NCBI RefSeq assembly: GCF_013375155.1
Contig: NZ_JABXOF010000020.1
Span: 1 to 47,764 of the forward strand
DNA from: Serratia ureilytica
GTDB lineage: Bacteria; Pseudomonadota; Gammaproteobacteria; Enterobacterales; Enterobacteriaceae
Reading direction: 5' to 3'
Length of the DNA: 47,764 bases
Shown piece after piece: positions 32,199-41,184 of the stretch. Positions within the stretch are counted from its first letter, which is position 1. Each line of letters begins with the position of its first letter. Position numbers and translations under genes: made by a program. The notes below the pieces were generated by a model. That model searched no databases. It was not told the origin of the DNA and saw only the letters and a program-made list of their open reading frames with translations.

Positions 32199-33248
32199 TC
32201 AAGACGCGCGTGAGTTGTTCCGCGCAATAACCTTTTGTACGACAGCACGACCAACGCGGCCAGCACCATAACCCGTACCGGCAGAAAGGCCGGAGGACTC
32301 TCTTTGCTTCCAGGAAGTACCTTTAGCCCCTTCGATAGTGCCGCGCCCAGCGTTGACAGTTCCCCGCATAACACCGCCAGCGGCTTTAGCAGCTCCAAAA
32401 CCGCCAATAGACAGCCCTACTGCCGCCATACCTTGAACAGCGCCCTCAAGACCAACGCCTGCTAGTTGTGCGGCAAACTTCGATGATAACCAGACGACAA
32501 AAGCACATATAACGCCAGCAGCACCGGCCATAGCTCCCATAGTAATTAAATTGGACTCATTTGCTGAGGCTTTTATAGTTTCTAGAACGCCATTTAGATA
32601 TTTTATACCGGAAGATAGAACTAGGGTCGCAAACATCAGCGTTAGAATGGAAGAGAAAATAGATTGAAGCCAGTTATTAAACATTGTCCTTAAGAAACCG
32701 AACATCAAACAAAAAATAAACACTGGAGCTGTAACAGTTAAAAGAAGAATTGTAATCTCAGCACTTAAGAAAACAATGGTTGTCAATAATAGGGCTACCA
32801 GTACCCCAGCCCACACTAAGATAGAACCTATACCACCTTCCATTTTAACATAGGTAGAAGAATCTAGATCTAACAAAGTCCCACTAATTTGTTGAGCTTT
32901 GAACCAAAGTTGATCAAGATAGAGCCAAACGTTATCAGAACCAGACAAACCTGTTTTCAGGCCGTCAAGTGCGCTGATAGCCAAATCTAAATATCCGCCT
33001 CCATTCTGTAAGAATGCTATAATAATGCTCATCTTACCAACTTCGAAAACAGTATCTTCAACAGGTCGTTGAAGTTTGCCCGCCATAATACGATACCCTT
33101 GAACAAGCATGTAAATTGTTATTGATGCTTGAATCAATGTAGAAAAAAGCCCAGCATAAAAGGCCATTTTACCTTGTGTTGAGCTTTCAATCGTATTCAT
33201 GACAAGCTTATCCATAGATTGGAAAAAATCTGTGGCTTCACCAGGCAT
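32199..33248 (-). CDS. pilX6: T4SS polytopic protein VirB6 (PilX6)
   Basis: A 349-residue protein with an N-terminal span near residue 35, then a group of five or so spans from about 145 to 265 (ILVWAGVLVALLLTTIVFLS, ITILLLTVTAPVFIFCLMFG, IFSSILTLMFATLVLSSG) and a Gly-rich hydrophilic tail. This is the VirB6/TrbL pattern of the inner-membrane channel. Confidence 0.9.
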   Translation of the reverse strand: MPGEATDFFQSMDKLVMNTIESSTQGKMAFYAGLFSTLIQASITIYMLVQGYRIMAGKLQRPVEDTVFEVGKMSIIIAFLQNGGGYLDLAISALDGLKTGLSGSDNVWLYLDQLWFKAQQISGTLLDLDSSTYVKMEGGIGSILVWAGVLVALLLTTIVFLSAEITILLLTVTAPVFIFCLMFGFLRTMFNNWLQSIFSSILTLMFATLVLSSGIKYLNGVLETIKASANESNLITMGAMAGAAGVICAFVVWLSSKFAAQLAGVGLEGAVQGMAAVGLSIGGFGAAKAAGGVMRGTVNAGRGTIEGAKGTSWKQRESSGLSAGTGYGAGRVGRAVVQKVIARNNSRAS

Positions 33249-33293
33249 GAGTGCCTCCTAAAAAATCAGCCCTGAATAATCAGGGCTAGATTG

Positions 33294-33548
33294 TTACGCC
33301 GACTTACGCATTAGTGGTAGGAACTTGCTTTCTAATTCGGCATCCCCAGAACGAGCAAAACTGATAGCAGCTTTTCTTGCGTTCTCACAGTTTTGACTTG
33401 CCTCGCCAGAATCAATGCACTTCTTATAGACATTGAAGGTTTCTTCTGGATGGTCTTTATACCAACTTTCCGATTTTGGTTCGTCTTTACATCCCGATAA
33501 AAAACCAACCGCTATAGATACAATTCCTACAGTAATAATTTTTTTCAT
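33294..33548 (-). CDS. eex: Entry-exclusion lipoprotein (EexN-like)
   Basis: An 84-residue lipoprotein: signal with lipobox LSGC (Cys-20), then SWYKDHPEETFNVYKKC and a second Cys in SQNCENARKA. The WYKDHPxE...C pattern and the place between VirB5 and VirB6 are those of the Eex proteins of IncX/IncN plasmids, which block entry of related plasmids. Its start overlaps the VirB5 stop (ATGA). Confidence 0.85.
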   Translation of the reverse strand: MKKIITVGIVSIAVGFLSGCKDEPKSESWYKDHPEETFNVYKKCIDSGEASQNCENARKAAISFARSGDAELESKFLPLMRKSA

Positions 33549-34270
33549 GAACCCAAATCTCCGAATTTTGGTAACGGTGCATTTATTTGCTGCTGCCGAA
33601 ACGCTTTCTCGCGTTTCTGTTGCAACAGCTTATCACGCTGCTCCGATGCCTTCATGTTCATTTCCCACTGATTTGATAGCACGTTGAGCTGAACGCTTTT
33701 TGCCTGGATGGCATTAGCCAGGTCTTGCGATTCTTTCGAATCCTTCGAACCGGCGATGCGGCTTGAAAGCAAGGCGATATCATTCAGTGCCGTGTTGATC
33801 TGCCCCTGCACCTCAGTGGTCTGTTCAATCGCCCACGCCTTATTGACCGTTTCTTGCTTGCAGATATTGATGTAGCTCTGCGCCTGCTTCACGTCACAAA
33901 TATCGAAGTCTTTATACTTATTATAAAGACTGTCCAAAGCCCCAGCCGGGGCGCTGTTCGAAGTCAGCAGATCATTGAGACTGATACCCTGCTTTTGAAG
34001 GTTGACGATATCGTTTTTAAGACTTTGCCCCTGCGCCACAAGCGCCTGAATATCCCTTAACCCGGTTGCCGTCATCAGCTGGTCTTTATAAGCCTGGATT
34101 TGAGAGCGGTAATGCTGCGCGGTATCCATCCACCGCTTGGCTTCCTTAACCCATTCAGCCTCACGTAGCGGATCAGCATCAACCATAACAGGTATACCTG
34201 CAATCGCAGGTATAGAACTACTCAATAAAGCAGCCATAACAAAACCAGCGAGTAATTTACGCGTAGCCAT
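33545..34270 (-). CDS. pilX5: T4SS pilus-tip protein VirB5 (PilX5)
   Basis: A 241-residue exported helical protein: signal peptide (LLAGFVMAALLSSSIPAIAG), then PVMVDADPLREAEWVKEAKR and long helices (HYRSQIQAYKDQLMTATGLR). This is the VirB5 pattern, a minor pilus component. AAGGTG precedes the ATG used; a GTG three codons earlier is the only alternative. Confidence 0.9.
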   Translation of the reverse strand: MATRKLLAGFVMAALLSSSIPAIAGIPVMVDADPLREAEWVKEAKRWMDTAQHYRSQIQAYKDQLMTATGLRDIQALVAQGQSLKNDIVNLQKQGISLNDLLTSNSAPAGALDSLYNKYKDFDICDVKQAQSYINICKQETVNKAWAIEQTTEVQGQINTALNDIALLSSRIAGSKDSKESQDLANAIQAKSVQLNVLSNQWEMNMKASEQRDKLLQQKREKAFRQQQINAPLPKFGDLGS

Positions 34271-34282
34271 TTTAATCACCTT

Positions 34283-37027
34283 CTATAGAGCCAAGTTAAG
34301 ATAAGCATCGAGCCATTGCTCCGGCTTCATGCCCGGTTTGAAAATAGAGTCAAATATTTCGAGATTATCTTCGCTGCCGCTCAAGACTTTTGTATAAACG
34401 CCAAGGCAAGATAAATCGAAAGAAACCAACGCCGCGAATTTCTGAACATCACCTTTACGCAGCGCAGTTTTAACGATTAAAAACTGGCGAGACTCCGGGT
34501 CTATATTCTTGATTATTTCAAAATGCGCGGGGTCAACTTTTGCACCCTCAACATACTCGGCATAATCTGCTTTTGGGTTTGCCAAATAAATATCAGTGGA
34601 AGTCTGCTCAAGCGTCGCCTTAGAGATTTTATGCTTTAACACTTCATCTAAGGATTGCGTTGCAAAAATCACGACACCGTTCAACTTGCGAATGGTTTTG
34701 AGTTTGTTATAAACAAAATCAGCAAACGCATCATTTGCCAGCCACTTCCAGAACTCATCGAGAATAAGAACCAAACGACGGCCATCTAACAAACTTGTCA
34801 CCCGGTAAAGCAGATAGAAAGCGATCGGGGAGCGTGTATCTTCATCATCGAGGAACTCTGTACCGTCGATGCCGAAATTATCAATATGGCTAATATCAAA
34901 CGAATCTTCATCGTTATCAAAAACCCAACCAAAATCGGCACCTTTTTTCCACTGTGATAAACGGATACGCAATCCATTCTCTTGTGCCTGCACAGTAGTC
35001 GATTCGTTCAGGGTTTCGAGGACGCGAGTTATGCCATAAGAGCGTAATTCCTTTGGCAAGTCCATCACATCATCGACAGCCTGGTATAAGTCGATTTCCT
35101 GCCTGGCCGTCAATACCTCACCACGCCTGGTGACGATGAGCTTCATCAGGTTTTTGACAAAAACCCGATTACGCTTCGTTGGCTCCAGTTTAAAAGGGTT
35201 CCATCCTGTAGGCTCGCCTGCTTTGACGCGGAAATATTCGCCCCCAAGTGCACGAACGTTTAGTTCAGCCCCGCGGTCTTTATCAAAGAAGACGGTGGTA
35301 AGACGTTTCGTTTTAGCCTGCGGTGAGAAAGATTCTGGTGCCCGGTATTTCTGCATTGCACACGCCAACAAACATAGGAGCATGGTTTTACCTGAACCGG
35401 CTGTACCGATGATCTTGGTATTCCCTAAGGTTTTCCTATTGAAATCATCCTGCCCCATCATCGTGTTATGAACATTCAGATAATACGGTGCCTGGCTGTT
35501 CGTTTTAGCAATCACAATCGCTTCACCCCACGGGGTTTTATCCCGCTTACCACTCAGCACAGAATGAAGCGAAGTGAGCTCAACGAAGTTCTGACTACTC
35601 ACCGGCACCAGACGAGGCCGTAAATGGTAAACACCCGGCAATTGAGCGCAAAAAGCCGCTGGCAACGACAACGTTGAGAGCGTCACGATCAGGCCGATAT
35701 CCGTCAGCGTAGAGCGGATCTGGTTGGTGTCTTTAATCAACTGTTCAAGCGAATCGGCATAAACCAAAAGAGAATAGTGATACAACCCAAAACTGATATC
35801 GCCAGAAGTCAGCATACTTTTGGCGATTTCAAGGTCTTCCTTCTCTTCTACAGCGTCGTCCTGCGTACTACTCAGCCGTTTTTCCTGATCATGGATGGCT
35901 TTTTTGGCCTCAGACTTACTCATGCTGGTAAACGACTGAGTTAGCACATACTCAATGGGCTCGTAGATAAGTGAATCCAATAACCCCGGCTCAGTTAATT
36001 TTGTAAAACCTTTAATTTCAATGGAGCGGAAATATCGACGGGAGTCGAAATTATTAACTTGTGCAGAGTCAGAACTAATAAATACGTCAGAACTACCAAG
36101 GAGCTCATAAAAGGGTGTGTTAGTGACCAAAACATCCTGCCACGCACCAGTAATGAGATAGTTGTAAAAGCTAAGTTGCGAAGAATAGACTCGGTTGTTT
36201 TTTTCAAAAAGTCCCAGCGCTTTAGGCCGATAGCGCTGCAACATGCTTTCAACAGAAGAACGTAACTCGTTCATGCGTAGTATCGCATCCTGTTGTGTTT
36301 TCTTTTTGAATTTGTCGCCCTTCGTCTTTCTCTCTGCCTTTTCCTCCTTATTAAAAGGGATAAAGCACAAGGTTACATAAATTCGGGTCTTGTAGAAGGG
36401 TTTGGATTTTATGCCCCCATAAAAAAGAGAGGATACTTTATCAGCAAATGGATTACCCGAAGGCGAATCAAGGTCATCATAAAATTTACAACGTGGTTTA
36501 TGTACATAGAAAGTCACTGCCTCGCCCGAGTAAGAGACAATACCTTTATTAAGTTGAGTAGCCAACATATCCAACACATCTTGCGTTTGGCACTCAAACG
36601 GTTCACCGTCAACTTCCCACGTTGCCACTAAGTCAGAACCGCGATTTTTAATAATAGCTTTGTCAATGTGTGACGAATAGGGAATGATTTTTTCTAATGG
36701 TGCTCTTTGGTTTAACTTCATAGCGTCTATAAACTCCGTAACGTCCACGGCATCATAACTTTGGCAACTGATCGTTGAAACACCGTAGAAATTATTATTG
36801 ACTGAGTTCCCTTTGGTTTTTAGCCAAAGAAGCATCAGGTCGAAGAAATGCTCGTCCTGTGATGTTTTTCTTCGCATGTATATAAAAACGATGGGGATCA
36901 GTACCCATAGGAACTTAGTAAAAACCAGACCAGCCATGAAGAGAACAAAAAAAACTATTAAAGCAGGGGCAACAGGCACCCCTATTAATAGCGGAGGTCT
37001 GGTTAGCGCTTTAAAAACGGTAGCCAT
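34283..37027 (-). CDS. pilX3-4: T4SS fused VirB3-VirB4 ATPase (PilX3-4)
   Basis: A 914-residue fusion. Residues 1-95 are VirB3 (ALTRPPLLIGVPVAPALIVF with two membrane spans). The rest is VirB4: Walker A IIGTAGSGKTMLLCLLAC, Walker B RLVLILDEFWKWLAND, and the FATQSLDEVLKHKISKATLE block. Fusion of the two genes is a feature of IncX-type systems. VirB4 powers pilin extraction and transfer. Confidence 0.94.
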   Translation of the reverse strand: MATVFKALTRPPLLIGVPVAPALIVFFVLFMAGLVFTKFLWVLIPIVFIYMRRKTSQDEHFFDLMLLWLKTKGNSVNNNFYGVSTISCQSYDAVDVTEFIDAMKLNQRAPLEKIIPYSSHIDKAIIKNRGSDLVATWEVDGEPFECQTQDVLDMLATQLNKGIVSYSGEAVTFYVHKPRCKFYDDLDSPSGNPFADKVSSLFYGGIKSKPFYKTRIYVTLCFIPFNKEEKAERKTKGDKFKKKTQQDAILRMNELRSSVESMLQRYRPKALGLFEKNNRVYSSQLSFYNYLITGAWQDVLVTNTPFYELLGSSDVFISSDSAQVNNFDSRRYFRSIEIKGFTKLTEPGLLDSLIYEPIEYVLTQSFTSMSKSEAKKAIHDQEKRLSSTQDDAVEEKEDLEIAKSMLTSGDISFGLYHYSLLVYADSLEQLIKDTNQIRSTLTDIGLIVTLSTLSLPAAFCAQLPGVYHLRPRLVPVSSQNFVELTSLHSVLSGKRDKTPWGEAIVIAKTNSQAPYYLNVHNTMMGQDDFNRKTLGNTKIIGTAGSGKTMLLCLLACAMQKYRAPESFSPQAKTKRLTTVFFDKDRGAELNVRALGGEYFRVKAGEPTGWNPFKLEPTKRNRVFVKNLMKLIVTRRGEVLTARQEIDLYQAVDDVMDLPKELRSYGITRVLETLNESTTVQAQENGLRIRLSQWKKGADFGWVFDNDEDSFDISHIDNFGIDGTEFLDDEDTRSPIAFYLLYRVTSLLDGRRLVLILDEFWKWLANDAFADFVYNKLKTIRKLNGVVIFATQSLDEVLKHKISKATLEQTSTDIYLANPKADYAEYVEGAKVDPAHFEIIKNIDPESRQFLIVKTALRKGDVQKFAALVSFDLSCLGVYTKVLSGSEDNLEIFDSIFKPGMKPEQWLDAYLNLAL

Positions 37028-37044
37028 AGTTACCCCTTGCCGAT

Positions 37045-37335
37045 TTAGGAAATGACCAAAGCCACGAATTCGGAGATACCAATCACGATACCGGCACCAA
37101 TGATGACGTTTTTCATTTCCATCAGTGAACGACCATCAAAGAACACTTTAAAACCAACCCAAAGACCAGCCAGGGTTGCAGTCGCGATAGCAATGGTATG
37201 TAACCCCGCAATGATCGCATTCAGCATCTGGTTTACTTTTTGAAAACCGTTGGCCGCGTTTGCATTGACGCTCACGGAAACCAGGGCTAACAGAACAGCA
37301 GTGTTAAGAGCAGACAGGTGTTTTTTAATAAACAT
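37045..37335 (-). CDS. pilX2: T4SS pilin VirB2 (PilX2)
   Basis: A 96-residue pilin precursor: signal (LNTAVLLALVSVSVNANA), then two hydrophobic helices (AGLHTIAIATATLAGLWVGF and MKNVIIGAGIVIGISEFVAL). AAGGAA lies before the ATG used; 13 more codons upstream are open but lack support. Confidence 0.9.
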   Translation of the reverse strand: MFIKKHLSALNTAVLLALVSVSVNANAANGFQKVNQMLNAIIAGLHTIAIATATLAGLWVGFKVFFDGRSLMEMKNVIIGAGIVIGISEFVALVIS

Positions 37336-37345
37336 AGGATTTCCT

Positions 37346-37978
37346 TCAATTTTTAGACAGTTGTATATCACCACGAATCAGTCGTGATGGATAAATGATG
37401 ATTGGTGAATTAGAACGTGACTCTTTAGCTTCTTCCTCTTTCTTTACTTCCCCCTTATCTTCCTTAGTGCTAGGCACAGCAAAAGTTTTCCCTGGTGAGT
37501 TTTTATAACCAATACGTTCAACGTAACTCGTCTGATTAAATTCAGACTCTTTCTTTTTCCCAGCATCAAAATTGCCGGTGTAATAGCAGCTCAAAGCGTT
37601 CTTGAGCGTTTTTCCCCTGGTGTAGCAGTCGGTGATGATTTTCTCGAAAACAGAAAGATTTGTGCATGGGTCGAATAGCTTCTCAGCATCAACGTTAAAT
37701 TGCTTAAAGTTAGTGCTCGTAATTTGCATAAGCCCGACCGAGTAACGTCTTTTCTTTTCCTCTATTGCCTTGACGATAGATAAAGCATCGAATTTATTGC
37801 TCGGCATATGCGATATGACGCTTTTCCCGTCTTTCAATCTTTGGCTTTTAGGAATTATTTCCGCTATGGCATACGGATTAAATCCTGACTCCACCCTGAC
37901 AACATCCATCGCTGTATCAGGGTGCACAGAGGCCGCGCACTGCATCGCAAGCGCGATAAATGTTGTAGATGAAATCAC
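37346..37978 (-). CDS. pilX1: T4SS lytic transglycosylase VirB1 (PilX1)
   Basis: A 210-residue SLT-type muramidase. Catalytic Glu in MDVVRVESGFNPYAI (near residue 30), then YSVGLMQITSTNFKQF, LFDPCTNLSVFEKII, LSCYYTGNF. The Lys/Glu-rich C-terminus (EVKKEEEAKESR) is a linker. It opens the peptidoglycan for the channel. The GTG start has GGAG eight bases before it. Confidence 0.92.
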   Translation of the reverse strand: MISSTTFIALAMQCAASVHPDTAMDVVRVESGFNPYAIAEIIPKSQRLKDGKSVISHMPSNKFDALSIVKAIEEKKRRYSVGLMQITSTNFKQFNVDAEKLFDPCTNLSVFEKIITDCYTRGKTLKNALSCYYTGNFDAGKKKESEFNQTSYVERIGYKNSPGKTFAVPSTKEDKGEVKKEEEAKESRSNSPIIIYPSRLIRGDIQLSKN

Positions 37979-38002
37979 GTTAGAAACTCCAAATATGACG
38001 TT

Positions 38003-38095
38003 TTATTGAATAACGTAGATGAGGATAACCGAGAGCCAAAACAGGGCGCATCCAAGTAAGGTATAATGCCATGCGTATCTAATTAGAGAATTCAT
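38003..38095 (-). CDS. 30-residue single-span membrane peptide
   Basis: A short frame beginning MNSLIRYAWHYTLLG and ending YVIQ, with one hydrophobic segment. GAGAGGG stands six bases before the ATG. It lies between two transfer-operon genes; function unknown and coding not certain. Confidence 0.4.
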   Translation of the reverse strand: MNSLIRYAWHYTLLGCALFWLSVILIYVIQ

Positions 38096-38130
38096 AAAGA
38101 CCCTCTCAAATAGAAAATTAGTTACATTAA

Positions 38131-38280
38131 TTATTTAGACGTATCTTTAATGCTAGGCTTATAAACCACCTTGAATTTATTGTTATCGACAATTGCCTTA
38201 CCGCCAATACTCTTGCACTGGGTTAAATCAACAGGCGAAGATACAGCTAAACAAATAATAGCTTTAGGTTTGTTTTCCAT
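38131..38280 (-). CDS. Small transfer-operon protein
   Basis: A 49-residue protein (MENKPKAIICLAVSS at its start, VVYKPSIKDTSK at its end). The start overlaps the preceding gene by 17 bases; GAGGG is eight bases upstream. A longer frame exists but lies inside the upstream gene. Function unknown. Confidence 0.5.
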   Translation of the reverse strand: MENKPKAIICLAVSSPVDLTQCKSIGGKAIVDNNKFKVVYKPSIKDTSK

Positions 38281-38503
38281 TGCGATCGCCCTCAAACGCT
38301 TTGATGATATCGTTCTTGGCCTTTTCCCCATGCAGATCGATTAGATACTGGAAGAATTGAGCCGTTGTGATTTGCTTGCCGGTCATAAATGAAACTTCAA
38401 TTGCCAGTTTTTCTACTACCTGTTTTCGGGCAGCGCCAACATAAACGACGCCATAAGCCGTGGATGGCTTTTTAATACGTTCAAGACCTGTATTCGATGA
38501 CAT
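38264..38503 (-). CDS. Small DNA-binding-like protein at the head of the T4SS operon
   Basis: A 79-residue protein. Residues 10-70 (STAYGVVYVGAARKQVVEKL, SFMTGKQITTAQFFQYLIDL) suggest an RHH-like or MetJ-like fold. AGGAG precedes the ATG. It is the first gene after the actX terminator. It may repress or activate the operon; family not recognised. Confidence 0.55.
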   Translation of the reverse strand: MSSNTGLERIKKPSTAYGVVYVGAARKQVVEKLAIEVSFMTGKQITTAQFFQYLIDLHGEKAKNDIIKAFEGDRNGKQT

Positions 38504-38524
38504 GGATACTCCTGATATAGATGC

Positions 38525-38556
38525 AAAAAAAGCACCGCTGATGGTGGTCAGCGGTG
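38525..38556 (-). terminator. Strong terminator between actX and the T4SS operon
   Basis: On the minus strand CACCGCTGA-CCACCA-TCAGCGGTG (9-bp stem) is followed by CTTTTTTTGC. It lies after actX and before the first small T4SS gene, so transcription of the whole operon from an upstream promoter would have to pass it. Confidence 0.85.
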
Positions 38557-38585
38557 ATGAATAAATTACGTGATGGGAGTAAAAA

Positions 38586-39053
38586 CTAGTGGGCGTTTCT
38601 TACATACCCGTCCAGAAAGCTGATGAGAGAAGCCATTCGATTTACAGGCTCGCTTTGCCCGTTAATTTCTTCCAGTTTCGCCATAAGGTCATCAGGCACA
38701 TTACTGTAGGAAACTGATTGGTCACTTTGATCAACTTTCGCAAACTCAAGGTTGCGCAGGCCGTCGATAACAGCTTCCGGCAAAGGCCGCACTTGGCCGC
38801 CAATCTTAACAAACTCATTCACACCGATCAGCTGTGTGATTTTGGTGGTGTGGACGACCTCTGGATCGAAGTACACAAACAGATATGCAGGAAACAACGG
38901 ACGCTTATTGATTCTCACGCTCGTCTTACTGTCTGCTCTCTTCGTAATGACCGTGAGCTTAGGTGTGTAATGTGTGACCGACAAGCGTTCGAACCCAGCC
39001 AGGATTTGCTGGTACGCTTTCGGGCTGTGGTAAAGCAGAAACCAACCCTTCAT
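38586..39053 (-). CDS. actX: ActX, NusG/RfaH-like transcription antiterminator
   Basis: A 155-residue protein with the N-terminal NusG (NGN) domain: KGWFLLYHSPKAYQQILAGF, then RINKRPLFPAYLFVYFDPEV (the conserved LFPxYLFV), VNEFVKIGGQVRPLPEAVID. No clear KOW domain; the C-terminal part is replaced by a short helical tail, fitting the RfaH-like fold-switching subclass. ActX proteins head transfer operons of many plasmids and are thought to help RNA polymerase read long operons after recruitment at an ops-type leader. Here an ops-like sequence lies 17 bases upstream of the start and a terminator follows the gene. Confidence 0.88.
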   Translation of the reverse strand: MKGWFLLYHSPKAYQQILAGFERLSVTHYTPKLTVITKRADSKTSVRINKRPLFPAYLFVYFDPEVVHTTKITQLIGVNEFVKIGGQVRPLPEAVIDGLRNLEFAKVDQSDQSVSYSNVPDDLMAKLEEINGQSEPVNRMASLISFLDGYVRNAH

Positions 39054-39069
39054 TTAGAACCTCCTTTTC

Positions 39070-39100
39070 CACGCTGACGCCCTGAGCGATCCAGGTGGAT
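39070..39100 (-). promoter_or_regulatory. ops-like element in the actX leader
   Basis: On the minus strand GGCGTCAGCGTGG matches the RfaH recruitment element GGCGGTAGCGTGC at 10 of 13 positions, is preceded by CAG as in JUMPstart leaders, and by CTGGATCG. The same 13-mer and the same upstream block recur at 39564-39590. Confidence 0.55.
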
Positions 39101-39220
39101 ATCCCCAATACGCGCCACGTCATAACTGTATACATATACAGTATTATGTAAATCTATGACATGTGCAACAGTCGTTGTGTTTGGTGATTCCCTGGTGTTA
39201 CGTAATTCGTAACATCAAAA
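39101..39220. promoter_or_regulatory. Divergent promoter region actX / XRE gene
   Basis: AT-rich gap with near-palindromic TGTATACATATACAG around 39128-39142 and AAATCTATGACATG. It should hold the divergent promoters; exact boxes are not certain. Confidence 0.45.
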
Positions 39221-39274
39221 ATGATAAGTGATGGTAAACGTGAGCCTCTGTTTCAATTACTTATCAGGTTTGCA

Positions 39275-39556
39275 ATGGTTCCGAAGAGATTGAGAACTGC
39301 CAGATTATACGCTGGGTTATCCCAAGAAAAACTAGGCGTTCTTAGCGGCATCGATGAAGCGTCTGCCCGTGCACGGATCTCACGGTACGAACACGGTGTT
39401 AACCGCCCTACCTATGAGCAAACACGCCTCTTTGCCAGAGTCTTAAACGTCCCTACATGCTACTTCTACATTGATGACGATGAGTTCGCCAACCAGGTCT
39501 TAGCGCTGTATGACAAGACGTATAACCCTGCTATGCCGCCGCGCGCATTCTATTGA
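39275..39556 (+). CDS. XRE-family transcriptional regulator
   Basis: A 93-residue protein that is almost entirely one XRE helix-turn-helix: VPKRLRTARLYAGLSQEKLG, GIDEASARARISRYEHGVNR, PTYEQTRLFARVLNVPTCYF. Full length for this small class. AGG lies six bases before the ATG used; an earlier ATG (39221) would add 18 residues with no ribosome site. It is divergent from actX and bracketed by two ops-like repeats, so it may repress the transfer operon or its own gene. Confidence 0.8.
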   Translation: MVPKRLRTARLYAGLSQEKLGVLSGIDEASARARISRYEHGVNRPTYEQTRLFARVLNVPTCYFYIDDDEFANQVLALYDKTYNPAMPPRAFY

Positions 39557-39563
39557 TGCTTTA

Positions 39564-39595
39564 CCACGCTGACGCCATTTCCGATCCAGATTGGA
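39564..39595 (-). promoter_or_regulatory. Second ops-like repeat
   Basis: On the minus strand CTGGATCG-N5-GGCGTCAGCGTGG, the same blocks at the same spacing as at 39070-39095. It lies just after the XRE gene and would be in the leader of a leftward transcript from the gap at 39600-40038. Confidence 0.5.
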
Positions 39596-40038
39596 GGGGA
39601 AGCGGGTAGGACTCGATCACGTTGTTATCTATCTATACACTACTACATTCATATAATATCAAAACTTCCGGCCAAGGAAAGTATAAAAATCATTTACACT
39701 ATGCCAGATTTTAAAGATATGACAGTGTAATAAGCCACTTTATTACCATTAAACCAGTCGTTTCATCCATGTGAAAAATCATATCTAGATCAATCGATCG
39801 GCTTGCGGCTAAAACACAAACAAAAATACTTTTTTACTTCATCATTTTATCGCTAAGGTTAACCGATCAATATCAATAACTTGCAACCAAAGGTGATAAC
39901 AGCAAGTACATCAAACCCACCTTTAAAAACAGAACAAAGACAGAAATATCTTAAGATGTCCAATATATATCCTATGGAATATATCAAATATATCTCCTAA
40001 ACCATTTAGAGCAATTCTACATAAACAGATGACATACC
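39596..40038. other. AT-rich gap between XRE and relaxase genes
   Basis: No gene is supported in this stretch of about 440 bp. It holds TTACACT/AGTGTAA arms around 39695-39731, a TATATC-type element (39965-40005) and short AT-rich promoter-like runs. A leftward promoter for actX could lie here. Confidence 0.45.
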
Positions 40039-41184
40039 TTAGAATTTGAATAAGCCGACTCTGACGCCCACTTTTTGTTTCTCCTGTTTCATGAGGCTCA
40101 TCTTCGCTTCCTGGAACTGCTTGATGCTCATGCCTTGCTTGATAGCTCTTTGTGGATCATTCAGCACTTCAACCTTGTTGAAGTTAACGCTGCGGTCGAT
40201 TCCCATGACACCTTTATTCTCTATCACCCAATTGTTGCGCTTAGTCTCCTTGTAACCTTTAACCTCGCCTTGTTTATCGAACAAAGGCACTTTAACCGTT
40301 GTCTCACCTTCCTTCTTGATCTTGATAACGCTTCCCTTATTCACCTTCTCACGCAATAGCTCCCCAGGAAGATTTGTCCCCCAAATCGTAACCTCTTTGC
40401 CGCCCTTTATAGTCTTCAACTGAATATAGTTCTGGCGTTTGTTTTTCGGGTCATTTTTAAAATGAGTCCTCCCAAAGTCTACAACCTCATACAGATTCCT
40501 GGTGCGGTCAGGTTCAGACTTTAACTTATGTTTCAAGGCAAAATCATGCTTATGTGTAGCTTTTACGTTATAGCCTTTTTCCTGCAATTTATGAGCGAAG
40601 CCAGAGCGCAAATCTCGCAAGTCTGCTTTTCGGATATTAATTCTCACACCAGAATTATCGGGAATGCGCAAAACCACATGAACGTGAGGATTATCAGTAT
40701 CTTTGTGATAAGCCATAATGAAGCGGTTGTCAGGATATTTTTCTTTAATGACGCTCTGAACCGAATCAAGCATATCTTCCTGGGAAACACCAACAACGGC
40801 ATTAGTGTTAAACATCATGTTATGCGAAATATTTGGATTTTTATCATCATCAATTCTTAGCCGGTCTTCGGGGGAGATCATATAGTCGTAGGCATCCGAC
40901 ATATCCTTTCCACCTTCATACTCACGACCTTCATCATCCCTCAGCTTGAGATCGGCATCGCGGCTAATGTAATTTATAGAGTTTTTTATACCCTTGGCGG
41001 TTTTAGCGTTACCGGTGATCTTCACCATCACTTCGCGACTAGCCCCTTTAGAAGCGATACGCTGTTTTACCCCTTTCTGATAAGCATCACCGCCATTCCT
41101 GGCTTTATGCGCTAAAGGGTTCTTAGCAGCCCGCTCACTTCGGGCTTTCTTGATTTTATACTCCTTATCAATGCTAACGCCCAT
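40039..41184 (-). CDS. taxC: Relaxase of the MOBP class (TaxC-like)
   Basis: A 381-residue relaxase. Motif I with the nicking Tyr is KTAKGIKNSINYISRD; motif III is HKDTDNPHVHVVLR (HxDxxxPHxH). After residue 240 the C-terminal part is basic and lacks a helicase or primase. The VKITGNAKTAKGI block resembles R6K TaxC as I remember it. It nicks oriT and leads the strand into the recipient. GAGG precedes the ATG, which overlaps the accessory gene by 11 bases. Confidence 0.88.
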   Translation of the reverse strand: MGVSIDKEYKIKKARSERAAKNPLAHKARNGGDAYQKGVKQRIASKGASREVMVKITGNAKTAKGIKNSINYISRDADLKLRDDEGREYEGGKDMSDAYDYMISPEDRLRIDDDKNPNISHNMMFNTNAVVGVSQEDMLDSVQSVIKEKYPDNRFIMAYHKDTDNPHVHVVLRIPDNSGVRINIRKADLRDLRSGFAHKLQEKGYNVKATHKHDFALKHKLKSEPDRTRNLYEVVDFGRTHFKNDPKNKRQNYIQLKTIKGGKEVTIWGTNLPGELLREKVNKGSVIKIKKEGETTVKVPLFDKQGEVKGYKETKRNNWVIENKGVMGIDRSVNFNKVEVLNDPQRAIKQGMSIKQFQEAKMSLMKQEKQKVGVRVGLFKF

